Positions 8,631 through 16,885 of a DNA stretch of 64,000 bases are shown here, piece after piece; the first letter of the stretch is position 1, and every line of letters starts with the position of its first letter. The DNA is from Nocardiopsis xinjiangensis YIM 90004 (GTDB lineage Bacteria > Actinomycetota > Actinomycetes > Streptosporangiales > Streptosporangiaceae). The stretch spans positions 18,511-82,510 of the forward strand of contig NZ_ANBE01000004.1 of assembly GCF_000341145.1 (NCBI RefSeq). Reading direction: 5' to 3'. Made by a program: the position numbers and the translations under genes. The notes beneath the pieces were generated by a model that saw only the letters and a list, made by a program, of their open reading frames with translations, was not told the origin of the DNA and made no database searches.

Positions 8631-9071
8631 GCTGTGCGCCCGCTCGGCGAAACGCCTCACGTAACGCTGCTGCCAGGGCGTCTCGACGGCGTTGGGGTCG
8701 TAGTTGTGGCGGACGTAGGACACCGCCTCCTCGGCCGGAACCCCGTCCAGAACGGCCAGGCAGGCCAAGGACGTGCCGGTACGGCCGTGGCCCCCTGCGC
8801 AGGCGATCTCCACCCGCTCGGCCTCGGCGCGCTCCCAGGCCTCCCGGAAGGCCCCGGCAGTGGCGTCGCGGTCCGTGGGCAGCCCGTAGTCGGGCCAGTG
8901 CAGCCAGCGGTTCGTCCAGGTGACGGCGGGCGGTTCATCTCCCAGCAGGTACAGGGCGAAGTCCGGGCGCGGCCCCGCAGGGAGCGGCCGTGCCAGGCTC
9001 CGTCCCCGGAACAGGCGTCCCGAGGGCATTCGCAGGACCCCCGGGGATCGGGTTTGCCAGGTCGTGCTCAT
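8628..9071 (-). CDS. protein tyrosine phosphatase-like enzyme
   Basis: This 147-aa protein carries the complete cysteine-phosphatase signature, Cys91 to Arg97 in CAGGHGRTG, matching C-x5-R-T/S. It also has a WPD loop, WPDYGLP at 59-65, whose Asp61 would be the general acid. It is short, single-domain and cytoplasmic, in the dual-specificity range. The substrate may be phosphotyrosine, phosphoinositide or another phosphate ester. It is isolated, with a 17-bp palindrome about 80 bases upstream that may control it. Confidence 0.8.
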   Translation of the reverse strand: MSTTWQTRSPGVLRMPSGRLFRGRSLARPLPAGPRPDFALYLLGDEPPAVTWTNRWLHWPDYGLPTDRDATAGAFREAWERAEAERVEIACAGGHGRTGTSLACLAVLDGVPAEEAVSYVRHNYDPNAVETPWQQRYVRRFAERAHS

Positions 9072-9149
9072 CCGATGTTCGGGCGTGCAGTCCCCGCCTT
9101 CAGACGGGGAAACGCCCTCTCCTTCCTGGAACGTGCTGACGAATATCTA

Positions 9150-9166
9150 ACGTGAACCGTTCACGT
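9150..9166. promoter_or_regulatory. 17-bp palindrome upstream of the phosphatase gene
   Basis: ACGTGAACCGTTCACGT has 8-bp perfect arms around one central C. It lies 79 bases before the phosphatase start (minus strand) and looks like a repressor operator; the regulator is not next to it. Confidence 0.55.
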
Positions 9167-9198
9167 GCCCTTCTCACGAGGCGGTCGTGTCGATGAAG

Positions 9199-9231
9199 CC
9201 GGGGAAGGGGTACGTTACTCCTCTTCCCCGG
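9199..9231 (-). terminator. hairpin after the glycerol-dehydrogenase-type gene
   Basis: A 9-bp stem (9199-9207 with 9223-9231) lies 62 bases past the dehydrogenase stop, before the palindrome that marks the phosphatase promoter. Confidence 0.5.
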
Positions 9232-9292
9232 GCTGCCCCAACCGGTCAGGGATCCGTATCGGGCGAACGTGCTGACGACAGGACGAAACTCC

Positions 9293-10453
9293 TCACGTGT
9301 AGTCCTCCGGGGTCGGTTCGCCGAGGCCGACCCGCGTCCGCGCGCGGCGGCCGATCCCCTCCACGGCATGCAGGGCGTCGCGCACGTCCCGGTGCGAGGG
9401 TTCGAAGGCGAGTTTGTGGATGGTCTCGGACGGGGCCATGGCCGCGCGCACGACCTCGTCCAGGACCGCGTCGTCGGCATCGCCCAGCCCGGCCTCGGTC
9501 AGGGTGGTGGGCAGGCCCGCACGTGCGGTGAACTCCGCGAAGGGATCGATCTCGGAGGCCGGAGCTCCTTCCAGGACCAGCTGGGTGAGCGAACCGATGT
9601 TGACCTTCTCCCCGTGGGTGAGGTGATGGGTCCGGTCCACCGCCGTGAGCCCGTCGTGGATCGCATGTGCGGCGGCCAGGCCGCCGGACTCGAACCCGAG
9701 GCCGGACAGCAGGGTGGTGGCCTCCACGACGGCCTCCACGTCCGGGGTGACCAGGTTCTTCTCCACGGCCTCCAGAGCCGGGAGCGCCGAGCGCCACAGC
9801 AGGTCCCAGCACAGTTCGGCCAGGGTGCTGCCCGCGTGGGTGGGAAGTCCCTCGACCATGTTCTGGCTGTGGGCCCGGCGCACGGCCCGCGCCTCGATCC
9901 AGGTGGCGAAGGCGTCGCCCACACCCGCGGACAGGAACCGGACCGGTGCCTCGGCCACATACTGGGTGTCCACGACCACCAGTGCCGGGTTCCGGTCGTA
10001 GAACCGGTAGGCCTCGAAGGAACCGGACTCGGTGTAGATCACCGAAAGGGCGGAGGTGGGGGCGTCGGTGGAGGCCACCGTCGCCGCGCTCACCCACGGC
10101 ACCCCCGAGTTGTCCCCGGAGGCCTTGGCGGTGTCGATGGCCGTGCCGCCGCCCAGGCCGATGACGACGTCGTGCCCGCCCTCGTCGATCACTCTGGCGA
10201 CACGCTCGGCCTCGGCGGAGGTCGGCACACCGCCGAACCGTTCGAAGACCAACGGGAGACCGGCCTCTTCGAAGGACTCCGTGATCACCTCTTCGGTCAG
10301 GCCGCGGACCACGTCGTCGGTCAGTACCAGGGGACGGCGGGATCCCAACCCGCTGATCAGGGCCCCCAGACGGCCCAGCGCGCCCCGGCCCTGAACGTAA
10401 CGCCCGGGTGAGGCGAACACACTCACGGGCGTGCGGTCGGTTTTCTCGGACAT
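9293..10453 (-). CDS. iron-containing alcohol dehydrogenase, glycerol dehydrogenase type
   Basis: This 386-aa NAD-dependent metal enzyme resembles GldA, which oxidises glycerol to dihydroxyacetone. The NAD-binding GGGTAIDTAK is at 101-110. Metal ligands expected by family alignment are Asp180 (GVGDAFATW), His263 (AAHAIHDG) and His280 (LTHGEKV). The start at 10453 gives the normal family N-terminus; the frame could extend to 10486. The next gene upstream on the same strand is a zinc formaldehyde dehydrogenase, but 187 bases separate them, so co-transcription is uncertain. Other small alcohols or aldehydes could be the true substrate. Confidence 0.85.
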   Translation of the reverse strand: MSEKTDRTPVSVFASPGRYVQGRGALGRLGALISGLGSRRPLVLTDDVVRGLTEEVITESFEEAGLPLVFERFGGVPTSAEAERVARVIDEGGHDVVIGLGGGTAIDTAKASGDNSGVPWVSAATVASTDAPTSALSVIYTESGSFEAYRFYDRNPALVVVDTQYVAEAPVRFLSAGVGDAFATWIEARAVRRAHSQNMVEGLPTHAGSTLAELCWDLLWRSALPALEAVEKNLVTPDVEAVVEATTLLSGLGFESGGLAAAHAIHDGLTAVDRTHHLTHGEKVNIGSLTQLVLEGAPASEIDPFAEFTARAGLPTTLTEAGLGDADDAVLDEVVRAAMAPSETIHKLAFEPSHRDVRDALHAVEGIGRRARTRVGLGEPTPEDYT

Positions 10454-10640
10454 GAGAAGCCCCCGTCGCGGTCGATACAAGAACATTCCACTATCGGGCT
10501 GGCCGTGTTTTTGCTCGTTAAACCGGTTTCGAGAGGTACTGGCGGGGTTTTGACCCTCCGAGCGGCCGGGACCTCATGCAGGACGAAGGCCCGGCCGGTA
10601 CGCCCGGACGGGCCTGTCGGCGGCCGGTGGTTCCTCGGTC

Positions 10641-11861
10641 TCAGCCGGTACCCAGGTAACCGTTGGGGTCGAGCACGTACTTCTTGGCCGCGCCCTGGTC
10701 GAACTCCTGGTATCCGCGGGCGGCCTCCTCCAACGGGAGCGCGATCGCGTTCACGGCGTCGGCGATGTTCACCTTCTCGTGCAGGATCGCCATCATCAGC
10801 TCACGGTGGTACTTCATCGTCGGACACTGGCCCGTGAAGAAGGCGTGCGACTTCGACCATCCCAGACCGAAACGGATCGAGAGCGAGCCCTTCTTGGCGG
10901 CCTCGTCGGAGGCGCCCGGGTCGCCCGTCACGTACAGGCCCGGGATCCCGACCGAGCCGCCGGCCCGGGTCACGTCCATGGCGGTGTTGAGCACACTCGC
11001 CGGCGCCTCGCTGCCCGAATCGGAGCCCGTTCCGTGCGCCTCGAAGCCGACCGCGTCGACCGCGCTGTCCACCACCCGTGTGCCCAGCACCTCTTCGATG
11101 AGGTCGGCCGGATCCCCCTTCGAGATGTCGATGGTCTCGCAGCCGAACCCGCGCGCCTGGGCCAGGCGTTGCTCGTTGAGGTCGCCGACGACGACCACCG
11201 CTGCCCCCAGCAGCTGGGCGGCGGCCGCCGCGGCCAACCCCACCGGTCCGGCCCCGGCGACGTAGACGGTCGAACCCACACCCACCCCGGCGGTCACACA
11301 CCCGTGGTAACCCGTCGGGAAGATGTCGGAGAGCATGGTCAGGTCCATGATCTTGTCCATGGCCTGGTCACGGTCGGGAAAGACCAGCAGGTTCCAGTCC
11401 GCGTAGGGCACCAGGACGTACTGGGCCTGGCCGCCCACCCAGCCGCCCATGTCCACGTACCCGTAGGCCGAACCCGGCTGGTCGGGGTTGACGTTGAGGC
11501 AGATCTCGGTGCGGCGCGCCTTGCAGTTGCGGCAGCGCCCGCAGGAGATGTTGAAGGGCACCGAGACCAGGTCGCCCTCCCGGACGAACTCCACACCCGG
11601 GCCGGCCTCGACGACCTTGCCGGTGATCTCGTGCCCCAGGACCAACCCCTGCGGCGCGGTGGTGCGGCCTCGGACCATGTGCTGGTCGCTGCCGCAGATG
11701 TTGGTGGCCACGACCTCGACGATCGCCCCGTGGGGGACCTTGCGCCCCACGTTGGCCGGGTTCACCCCGGGGCCGTCCTTGAGTTCGAACTCCGGATAAG
11801 CGATGTCCTGGACCTCGACCTCGCCCGGACCTTGGTAGACGACGCCTCTGTTGCCGGTCAT
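10641..11861 (-). CDS. fdhA: glutathione-independent, zinc-dependent formaldehyde dehydrogenase
   Basis: This 406-aa protein closely follows the Pseudomonas FdhA pattern (EC 1.2.1.46): MTGNRGVVYQGPGEVEVQDI at the start, NICGSDQHMVRGR with the catalytic-zinc Cys (about 56), GHEITGKV (His about 76), and the four-Cys structural zinc loop CGRCRNCKARRTEIC. The Rossmann motif is GAGPVG (about 203-208). The enzyme oxidises formaldehyde to formate with tightly bound NAD and no thiol cofactor, and may also dismutate aldehydes. AAGGAA precedes the ATG. A formaldehyde-detoxifying role beside a GldA-like enzyme is plausible. Confidence 0.9.
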   Translation of the reverse strand: MTGNRGVVYQGPGEVEVQDIAYPEFELKDGPGVNPANVGRKVPHGAIVEVVATNICGSDQHMVRGRTTAPQGLVLGHEITGKVVEAGPGVEFVREGDLVSVPFNISCGRCRNCKARRTEICLNVNPDQPGSAYGYVDMGGWVGGQAQYVLVPYADWNLLVFPDRDQAMDKIMDLTMLSDIFPTGYHGCVTAGVGVGSTVYVAGAGPVGLAAAAAAQLLGAAVVVVGDLNEQRLAQARGFGCETIDISKGDPADLIEEVLGTRVVDSAVDAVGFEAHGTGSDSGSEAPASVLNTAMDVTRAGGSVGIPGLYVTGDPGASDEAAKKGSLSIRFGLGWSKSHAFFTGQCPTMKYHRELMMAILHEKVNIADAVNAIALPLEEAARGYQEFDQGAAKKYVLDPNGYLGTG

Positions 11862-12202
11862 GGTTCCTTGCCGCCTTTCTGCCCCGCGGGCATGGGGGAG
11901 TGATGGTGGTCACACCATTTCCCGTGGTCGGGGTGGTTAACCCGGGACGGAAGGGACGGATGTGCTCCTCGGGGCCGTCCGCACGAACGACACCACCGGC
12001 CGAGTCGAAGGATTCCGTTGAGAGCCCTTCAAAGCGGTTGGGAGATCCTGGGAGCTCCCGGAGGTCTCCCACCGGCCACGTCCTGGTCGTCGACGGCGGC
12101 CAGAGGCTCTGGGCTCCCGACACAGCACAGGCCCTGCCTGGTCTCTCCGAGGGGTTCCGGTAGGGCCTGCCGCCGTGTGGAACCTCTGCCTAACCTGGGA
12201 GC
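11862..12202. other. intergenic region between fdhA and the MmyB-type regulator
   Basis: These 341 bases hold the divergent promoters and no convincing gene. Two inverted repeats stand out. One is nested, TGGGAGA at 12039-12045 with TCTCCCA at 12065-12071, enclosing the perfect palindrome GGGAGCTCCC. The other is CAGGCCCT at 12128-12135 with AGGGCCTG at 12162-12169, close to the regulator start. Either may be an operator or leader hairpin. Confidence 0.5.
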
Positions 12203-13084
12203 ATGGACAGAAGAACCGTGCGCGAGTTCCTCATCAGCAGGCGGGCCCGCCTCACCCCGGAGCAGGCCGGTATCCCTGCCTACGGCGACGACCGCAGGGT
12301 GCCCGGGCTGCGCCGCGAAGAGGCGGCGGTACTGGCAGGGGTCAGCATCGACTACTACACCCGCCTGGAACGCGGCCACATCGCCGGGGCCTCCGACAGC
12401 GTCCTGGAGTCGATCGCCCGCGCCCTGAGACTGGACGGGGCCGAGCGCACCCACCTGTTCGACCTGGCCCGGGCTCCGTCCGGCACACGCGCCCCGGCCC
12501 GGAGGCCCTCGCCCGGCGGGGTGCGTACCTCGGTGCAGCGGGTCCTGGACTCGATGGGGACCCCGGCGATCGCCCACAACGCGCGCCAGGACCTGGTGGC
12601 CGCCAACCGGCTGGGCCGGGCCCTGTACGCACCGCACTTCGACACCGGCCGCACACCCAACACGGCGCGGTTCGTCTTCCTGGATCCGCGCGCCCAGGAC
12701 TACTACGTCGACTGGCCCCTGGCCCGGCGCACCATCTCGGCGATGATGCGCCTGGAAGCCGGACGCAACCCCTTGGACGAGCAGCTCACCGCGCTGATCG
12801 GGGAGCTGTCGGCGCACAGCTCCGTCTTCGCCCAGGACTGGGCCCGCCACAACGTGCACAACCACCGCACCGGCACCAAGTCCTTCCGCCATCCCGATGT
12901 GGGCCTGGTCGAGGTGGACTTCGACGTGTTCGAGCCCGCCGGTGAGGAGCGGCTGTGGATCGTCACCTACACCGTCGAACCCGGCAGCCCTTCGGCGGAC
13001 GCCTTCGCCCTGCTGGGAAGCCTGACAGCCACGAACGAGGGGGTGCGCCGGGAAGAAGGCGAGGACGTCGTCCGGCCCGACTGA
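12203..13084 (+). CDS. XRE-type regulator with MmyB-like ligand domain
   Basis: This 293-aa protein has an N-terminal helix-turn-helix (about 5-80: FLISRRARLTPEQAG, GLRREEAAVLAGVSIDYYTRLERG) followed by the MmyB-like PAS-type domain (about 105-265), in which fatty-acid-like ligands have been seen in family structures. Members are abundant in actinomycetes and usually control an adjacent oxidoreductase gene. Here the nearest are fdhA (divergent, 341 bases away) and a broken SDR gene downstream. The ATG at 12203 begins the normal family N-terminus. Confidence 0.87.
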   Translation: MDRRTVREFLISRRARLTPEQAGIPAYGDDRRVPGLRREEAAVLAGVSIDYYTRLERGHIAGASDSVLESIARALRLDGAERTHLFDLARAPSGTRAPARRPSPGGVRTSVQRVLDSMGTPAIAHNARQDLVAANRLGRALYAPHFDTGRTPNTARFVFLDPRAQDYYVDWPLARRTISAMMRLEAGRNPLDEQLTALIGELSAHSSVFAQDWARHNVHNHRTGTKSFRHPDVGLVEVDFDVFEPAGEERLWIVTYTVEPGSPSADAFALLGSLTATNEGVRREEGEDVVRPD

Positions 13085-13165
13085 TCTACCTCAGCAGCAT
13101 GCACCGGGGAGGAACCGCCGATGCGCGAGGGCGGACCGACCGGTACACGGAAGACGCGCTCGTAC

Positions 13166-13384
13166 TCCGGCAGCAAGTTCTTCGTCACCGGCGCGGGTAA
13201 CGGGAACGGGTGCGGGGGACCGCACGGGCCTTCGCCGAGGCCGGGCGCCGTGCTTTCGCCCTGCAGCGCGACGTGTCCGGCGAGCAACAGGTGGCCGATT
13301 CCGTCGCCCGCACCGTGGAGATCTTCGACAGACTCGACACGGCCCACGACAATGCGGGCATCATGTTCGCGCCCCTCGATAGAT
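13166..13384 (+). pseudogene. short-chain dehydrogenase/reductase remnant, frameshifted
   Basis: Two frames together spell the first third of an SDR. The first frame gives SKFFVTGAGNGNG (the TGxxxGxG nucleotide-binding loop). After base 13210 the next frame gives RGTARAFAEAGRRAFALQRD and later DRLDTAHDNAGIMF (the NNAG-equivalent motif). A one-base loss at the loop breaks the frame and the catalytic Tyr-x3-Lys part is absent. The 240 bases that follow, up to the aldo/keto reductase, hold no recognisable gene. The MmyB-type regulator just upstream may once have controlled it. Confidence 0.7.
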
Positions 13385-13625
13385 CTCGGCCCTGGCCGCG
13401 AGTACCGCACTCGTGGCCGGGCTCCCTGAATGCACCACCGCACCCGCCGGCCCGGGGGAGATCGGCACCCCGCCGTCCTCAACACCCGAAGCCCCGACCG
13501 CCCCGGCGCTCGAAGGGTCTCAGGGGGGACTCCCACGGGTACGGATCCGCTTCGGTGGGACGGGTGAGCGTCCCCGCCGACCGTGCTTCGCACCGGCCAC
13601 TCCCACGCTCCACGACAGGAGAGAC

Positions 13626-14576
13626 ATGCACTCCGTACCCTTCGGCCCGACCGGCAGCCGCGTTCCCAACGTCGTCGCCGGCATGATGCGCATCGCCGAC
13701 AAGACCGACGAGGACATCCGCGCCCTCTACACCGCCGCCCGCGACGCCGGCATCGACTTCTTCGACCACGCCGATCTCTACGGGTTCAACCACCCGGGTG
13801 GCGGGCCGCACCTGTGCGAGAGCAGGTTCAGTTCGGCCCTGGGCCTCAGCACCGCCGAACGCGAGCAGATCACGCTCCAGACCAAGACCGGCATCGTGTC
13901 CGAGGACTGGCACTACGACTCCTCCTACGACCACATCGTCGCCTCGGCCGAAAGATCGCTGCGGGCCCTGGACACCGACTACATCGACGTCCTGCTCATC
14001 CACCGCCCGGACGCGCTGGTCGAACCGGCGGAAGTCGCCCGTGCCTTCGATGACCTCGAGAGCGCCGGCAAGGTGCGTGCCTTCGGCGTCTCCAACCACA
14101 CGCCACGACAGATCGAGTTGCTCAAGAGCGCCGTCCGCCAACCGATCGTGGCGAATCAGCTGCAGCTGTCCATCGCCCACGCCCCGATCATCACGCAGGG
14201 GCTGGCCTCGAACATGAGCACCGAGCCCGGAGCCGCCACCATCGATGGGGGCGGCATCATCGACTACTGCCGCCTCAACAACGTCACGGTGCAGGCCTGG
14301 TCGCCGTTCCAGAAAGGTTCCCGGGACGGCGTGTTCCTCGGTTCCGACGACTACCCCGAGCTCAACAGCGAACTCGACCGCCTCGCGGCCGAGTACGGCG
14401 CCACCCCCACCGCCATCGCAACGGCGTGGATCACCCGACACCCGGCGGCCATGCAGGTCGTGCTCGGTACCACCAGAGCGCAGCGGGTGAGCGAGGCCGC
14501 CGCGGGCTCGGACCTCCCGCTCACCCGTAGCGAGTGGTACGGCCTCGTCCAGGCCGCCGGCCACCACGTGCCCTGA
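13626..14576 (+). CDS. aldo/keto reductase, YdhF-like
   Basis: This 316-aa NADPH-dependent oxidoreductase has the whole catalytic tetrad: Asp47 (FFDHAD), Tyr52 (LYG), Lys87 (QTKTG) and His126 (LIHRPD). The TIM-barrel order of motifs and the PFGPTGSRVPNVVAGMMRI start resemble E. coli YdhF. The ATG at 13626 follows AGGAGA; the same frame is open upstream but without homology. It ends at a strong hairpin. The natural substrate of this branch is not known. Confidence 0.85.
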   Translation: MHSVPFGPTGSRVPNVVAGMMRIADKTDEDIRALYTAARDAGIDFFDHADLYGFNHPGGGPHLCESRFSSALGLSTAEREQITLQTKTGIVSEDWHYDSSYDHIVASAERSLRALDTDYIDVLLIHRPDALVEPAEVARAFDDLESAGKVRAFGVSNHTPRQIELLKSAVRQPIVANQLQLSIAHAPIITQGLASNMSTEPGAATIDGGGIIDYCRLNNVTVQAWSPFQKGSRDGVFLGSDDYPELNSELDRLAAEYGATPTAIATAWITRHPAAMQVVLGTTRAQRVSEAAAGSDLPLTRSEWYGLVQAAGHHVP

Positions 14577-14589
14577 ACCGTACGGGTCC

Positions 14590-14612
14590 GCCGGCCCGTG
14601 CACCGGGCCGGC
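14590..14612 (+). terminator. hairpin after the aldo/keto reductase gene
   Basis: A perfect 9-bp stem (14590-14598 with 14604-14612) around a 5-base loop starts 13 bases past the stop codon. The remaining 200 bases before the next gene show nothing convincing. Confidence 0.65.
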
Positions 14613-14808
14613 CGAGCGGGGCGTGGCCGAGGCTGAGAAGGAACTCGACCGGGCACGACACGAGGGACTCACGGAAGCGAGTTCGCCGGGACGGGATGCC
14701 TCACCTTGCTCTCGTACCGGCAGGATGCTCGGACAGACGCCCCGGGAGAGCGCGGGCCGTGGCGTGCAGGCGGCCGTGGTCATCACGCCGTCGAGTGGCG
14801 TCTGGGCC

Positions 14809-15357
14809 TCACGAGGATTCGGGCCCCAGGACCGAACGGACCAACGCCGACAGTCCTTCCTGCAAGCGCTCCTCGGGCCAGTCACCAAGATGCTCGACAA
14901 GATCGCTGCGGGTCGCCGCGAGTAGAGCGTGGGCGAGAAAGCCGGCGGCCTCCGGGCCGCGTGCCTCGACCACCAGGTCTTCGAGCCGGGAGTGCAGGCG
15001 GTCGTAACTCGAGTTGGTGTAGGGGCTGGCACCGCCCATGTTCTCCAGCGCGCGGGCCAGTGTTCGGTTCTCGACCTTGAACCGGAGTAGTGCGCCCATC
15101 AGGCGGGCGACGGTGCCCGCGGCGGGGCGGTCGCGATCATCCTCCAAAAACGCGTGCAACCGTTGCGCCCGCTCCTCGTACAGATCCCGGACCAGGCCGG
15201 CGCGGTCGCCGAAGCGCCGGAACAGGGTTCCCTTTCCGACGCCGGCCGCGGCGGCGATGTCATCCATCGACACCTGCTCCGGATCGTCCGCGGCGTCGAA
15301 GAGCTGTCCTGCAGCACGCAGTACGGCCTCCCGGTTGCGCGCGGCGTCTGCACGCAC
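14809..15357 (-). CDS. TetR-family repressor
   Basis: This 182-aa repressor has its helix-turn-helix at about 6-52 (RNREAVLRAAGQLFDA, SMDDIAAAAGVGKGTLFRRF) and the C-terminal domain used by the many TetR proteins that guard NmrA- or SnoaL-type genes. The GTG at 15357 was chosen because AGGGGGTG lies upstream; the frame extends much further (to 15810) but only as the shadow of the gene opposite. Two direct copies of a 15-bp palindrome in the divergent promoter are its likely sites. Confidence 0.85.
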   Translation of the reverse strand: MRADAARNREAVLRAAGQLFDAADDPEQVSMDDIAAAAGVGKGTLFRRFGDRAGLVRDLYEERAQRLHAFLEDDRDRPAAGTVARLMGALLRFKVENRTLARALENMGGASPYTNSSYDRLHSRLEDLVVEARGPEAAGFLAHALLAATRSDLVEHLGDWPEERLQEGLSALVRSVLGPESS

Positions 15358-15377
15358 GGGACCACCCCCTTGATAAA

Positions 15378-15392
15378 CGGACTGTCGGTCCG
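15378..15392. promoter_or_regulatory. TetR operator copy 1
   Basis: CGGACTGTCGGTCCG has CGGAC/GTCCG arms around a 5-base centre. It is repeated exactly 25 bases on. It lies between the divergent TetR gene and the SnoaL-like/NmrA operon, and on the plus strand it falls between TTGATA (15370) and TAAATT (15394), a reasonable promoter. Confidence 0.8.
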
Positions 15393-15402
15393 GTAAATTA
15401 AC

Positions 15403-15417
15403 CGGACTGTCGGTCCG
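15403..15417. promoter_or_regulatory. TetR operator copy 2
   Basis: This is an exact second copy of the 15-bp element, 25 bases from the first. Exact repetition of an imperfect palindrome in a 100-base divergent gap is strong evidence for a cooperative repressor site. Confidence 0.8.
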
Positions 15418-15459
15418 AACGATAGTAGGAGTGGGCACCCAACTGTGAAGGGCACACGC

Positions 15460-15873
15460 ATGCCAAGCGATCCCGTCGAGGTCTTCCACCAAGGCTTGGA
15501 TCTCCTCCTCGACAAAGATATGGACGGCTTCATCGGCCTGTTCACCGACGATGCGGTCATGGAGTTCCCGTTCGCACCGCCCGGGCGTCCCGACCGCTTG
15601 GAAGGGCACGCGGCCGTGCACGAATACCTGATCGGCTACCCGGACTGGCTCGACCTCCGCCGGATCAAGGACAGCACCGTGCACCAGACGCACGACCCGC
15701 GAGTCATCATCGCGGAGTTCTCCGCCGAAGGCGTGGTCGTCGCTTCCGGTGAGCCGTACCAAGCGCGCTACATTTCTGTCGTGACGATCCGGGACGGGCG
15801 CATCGCGCACTTCCGCGACTACTGGAGTCCCCTGGTGTTCTTCCAGGTGACAGATGGAGGTGGCAAGTCGTGA
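15460..15873 (+). CDS. SnoaL-like / ketosteroid-isomerase-fold protein
   Basis: This 137-aa protein has the NTF2-like fold (VEVFHQGLDLLLDKDMDGFIGLFTDDAVMEFPF, later DPRVIIAEFSAEG and the C-terminal RYISVVTIRDGRIAHFRDYWSP). Such proteins act as isomerases or cyclases or only bind ligands. The ATG at 15460 is preceded by GAAGGG; a GTG at 15445 would add five residues. Its stop overlaps the GTG of the NmrA-like gene, so the two form an operon controlled by the divergent TetR. Confidence 0.82.
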   Translation: MPSDPVEVFHQGLDLLLDKDMDGFIGLFTDDAVMEFPFAPPGRPDRLEGHAAVHEYLIGYPDWLDLRRIKDSTVHQTHDPRVIIAEFSAEGVVVASGEPYQARYISVVTIRDGRIAHFRDYWSPLVFFQVTDGGGKS

Positions 15874-16688
15874 ACACCCTCGTCATCGGCGGCACCGGCA
15901 CCACGGGCAGCCGGGTCGCCCGAAAGTTGGGCGAACAGGGCCACCGGGCCCGGGTCGCCAGCAGGACCGGCAGCGGCGACCGCGTGCGCTTCGACTGGCA
16001 CGATCCCGCGACCCACCGTGAGGCCTTGGCCGGCGTGGACGCCGTGTACCTGGTCGCTCCGATCGGCGAAGCCGACCCGGAGCCCCTCATGACGCCGTTC
16101 CTCGAACGCGCCGCCCGGGAAGGCGTCGGCCGTGCCGTCCTGCTCAGCGCTTCGGCCGTCGAACCGGGAACCCCCGGCCTCGGTCTCGTCCACGACCAAC
16201 TGGTCGGCCTCTTCGACGGGTGGGCGGTCCTACGGCCGTCGTGGTTCATGGACAACTTCACCGGCGACCACCTCCACGCCCGGACCGCCCGGGAGTTCGG
16301 GGAGATCGTCAGCGCTACAGGGACGGGCCGTGTCGCCTTCGTCGCCGCCGACGACATCGCGGATGTGGCAGTCGCGGCTCTCATCGACCCCGTGCCGCAC
16401 AACACCGACCACATCATCACCGGCCCGGAAGCACTGAGCTACGACGAGGTCGCCGCGATCCTCGGCGAAGTCACTGGGAGGCCGGTGCGGCACCGCTCCG
16501 TGAGCACCACCGAACTGGCCGGACGGTGGACCGAGTCCGGAATGCCGCCCGCGTTCGCCCGCCTCCTCGCAGATCTGGACGCCGCGGTTGCGGCCGGGGC
16601 GGAGGACAGGACCACCTCCGTCGTCGCGGAAGTCACCGGCCACGAACCGCGGTCGTTCAGGGGCGCGGTCTCAGCCGCGCTTCGCTGA
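15870..16688 (+). CDS. NmrA-like NAD(P)-binding protein
   Basis: This 272-aa atypical short-chain dehydrogenase starts with the dinucleotide motif GGTGTTGS (7-14). It continues with DAVYLVAPIGEADPE, LLSASAVEPG and VLRPSWFMDNFTGDH, the pattern of NmrA/QOR2-type NAD(P)H-dependent reductases or redox sensors. The C-terminus (SYDEVAAILGEVTGRPV) is the usual substrate-side helix. Translation overlaps the SnoaL-like gene (GTGA), and GGAGGTGG precedes the GTG. The pair is probably induced together when the TetR ligand, perhaps an electrophile, is present. Confidence 0.87.
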   Translation: MNTLVIGGTGTTGSRVARKLGEQGHRARVASRTGSGDRVRFDWHDPATHREALAGVDAVYLVAPIGEADPEPLMTPFLERAAREGVGRAVLLSASAVEPGTPGLGLVHDQLVGLFDGWAVLRPSWFMDNFTGDHLHARTAREFGEIVSATGTGRVAFVAADDIADVAVAALIDPVPHNTDHIITGPEALSYDEVAAILGEVTGRPVRHRSVSTTELAGRWTESGMPPAFARLLADLDAAVAAGAEDRTTSVVAEVTGHEPRSFRGAVSAALR

Positions 16689-16885
16689 GGAGGAGGGCAA
16701 GGAGAAGAGTTGCGTGGCCTTGACACCGCAGAACCGGAGGGCCATCTGCGCATTCCACGGTCGGAGTTGCATCGTGACGGCGCAGGCCAGGCACGAGGGC
16801 CTGTGGTCATGCGGCTGACCGGTCCGCTGCGGAAGGCGTGTGTCGCCCCCGCGGCGGACGGGTCAGCCACCCGCTCAGCCCTGAC

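Noticed and set aside
8364-9155. 263-codon ORF as a complete transposase
   Set aside because: Only the first 64 codons match IS481; the rest is a shadow of the phosphatase gene, and the catalytic N-terminal Asp residues are missing.
14623-14925. 100-codon ORF between the aldo/keto reductase and TetR genes
   Set aside because: Overlaps the TetR 3' end, lacks a ribosome site and has no recognisable pattern.
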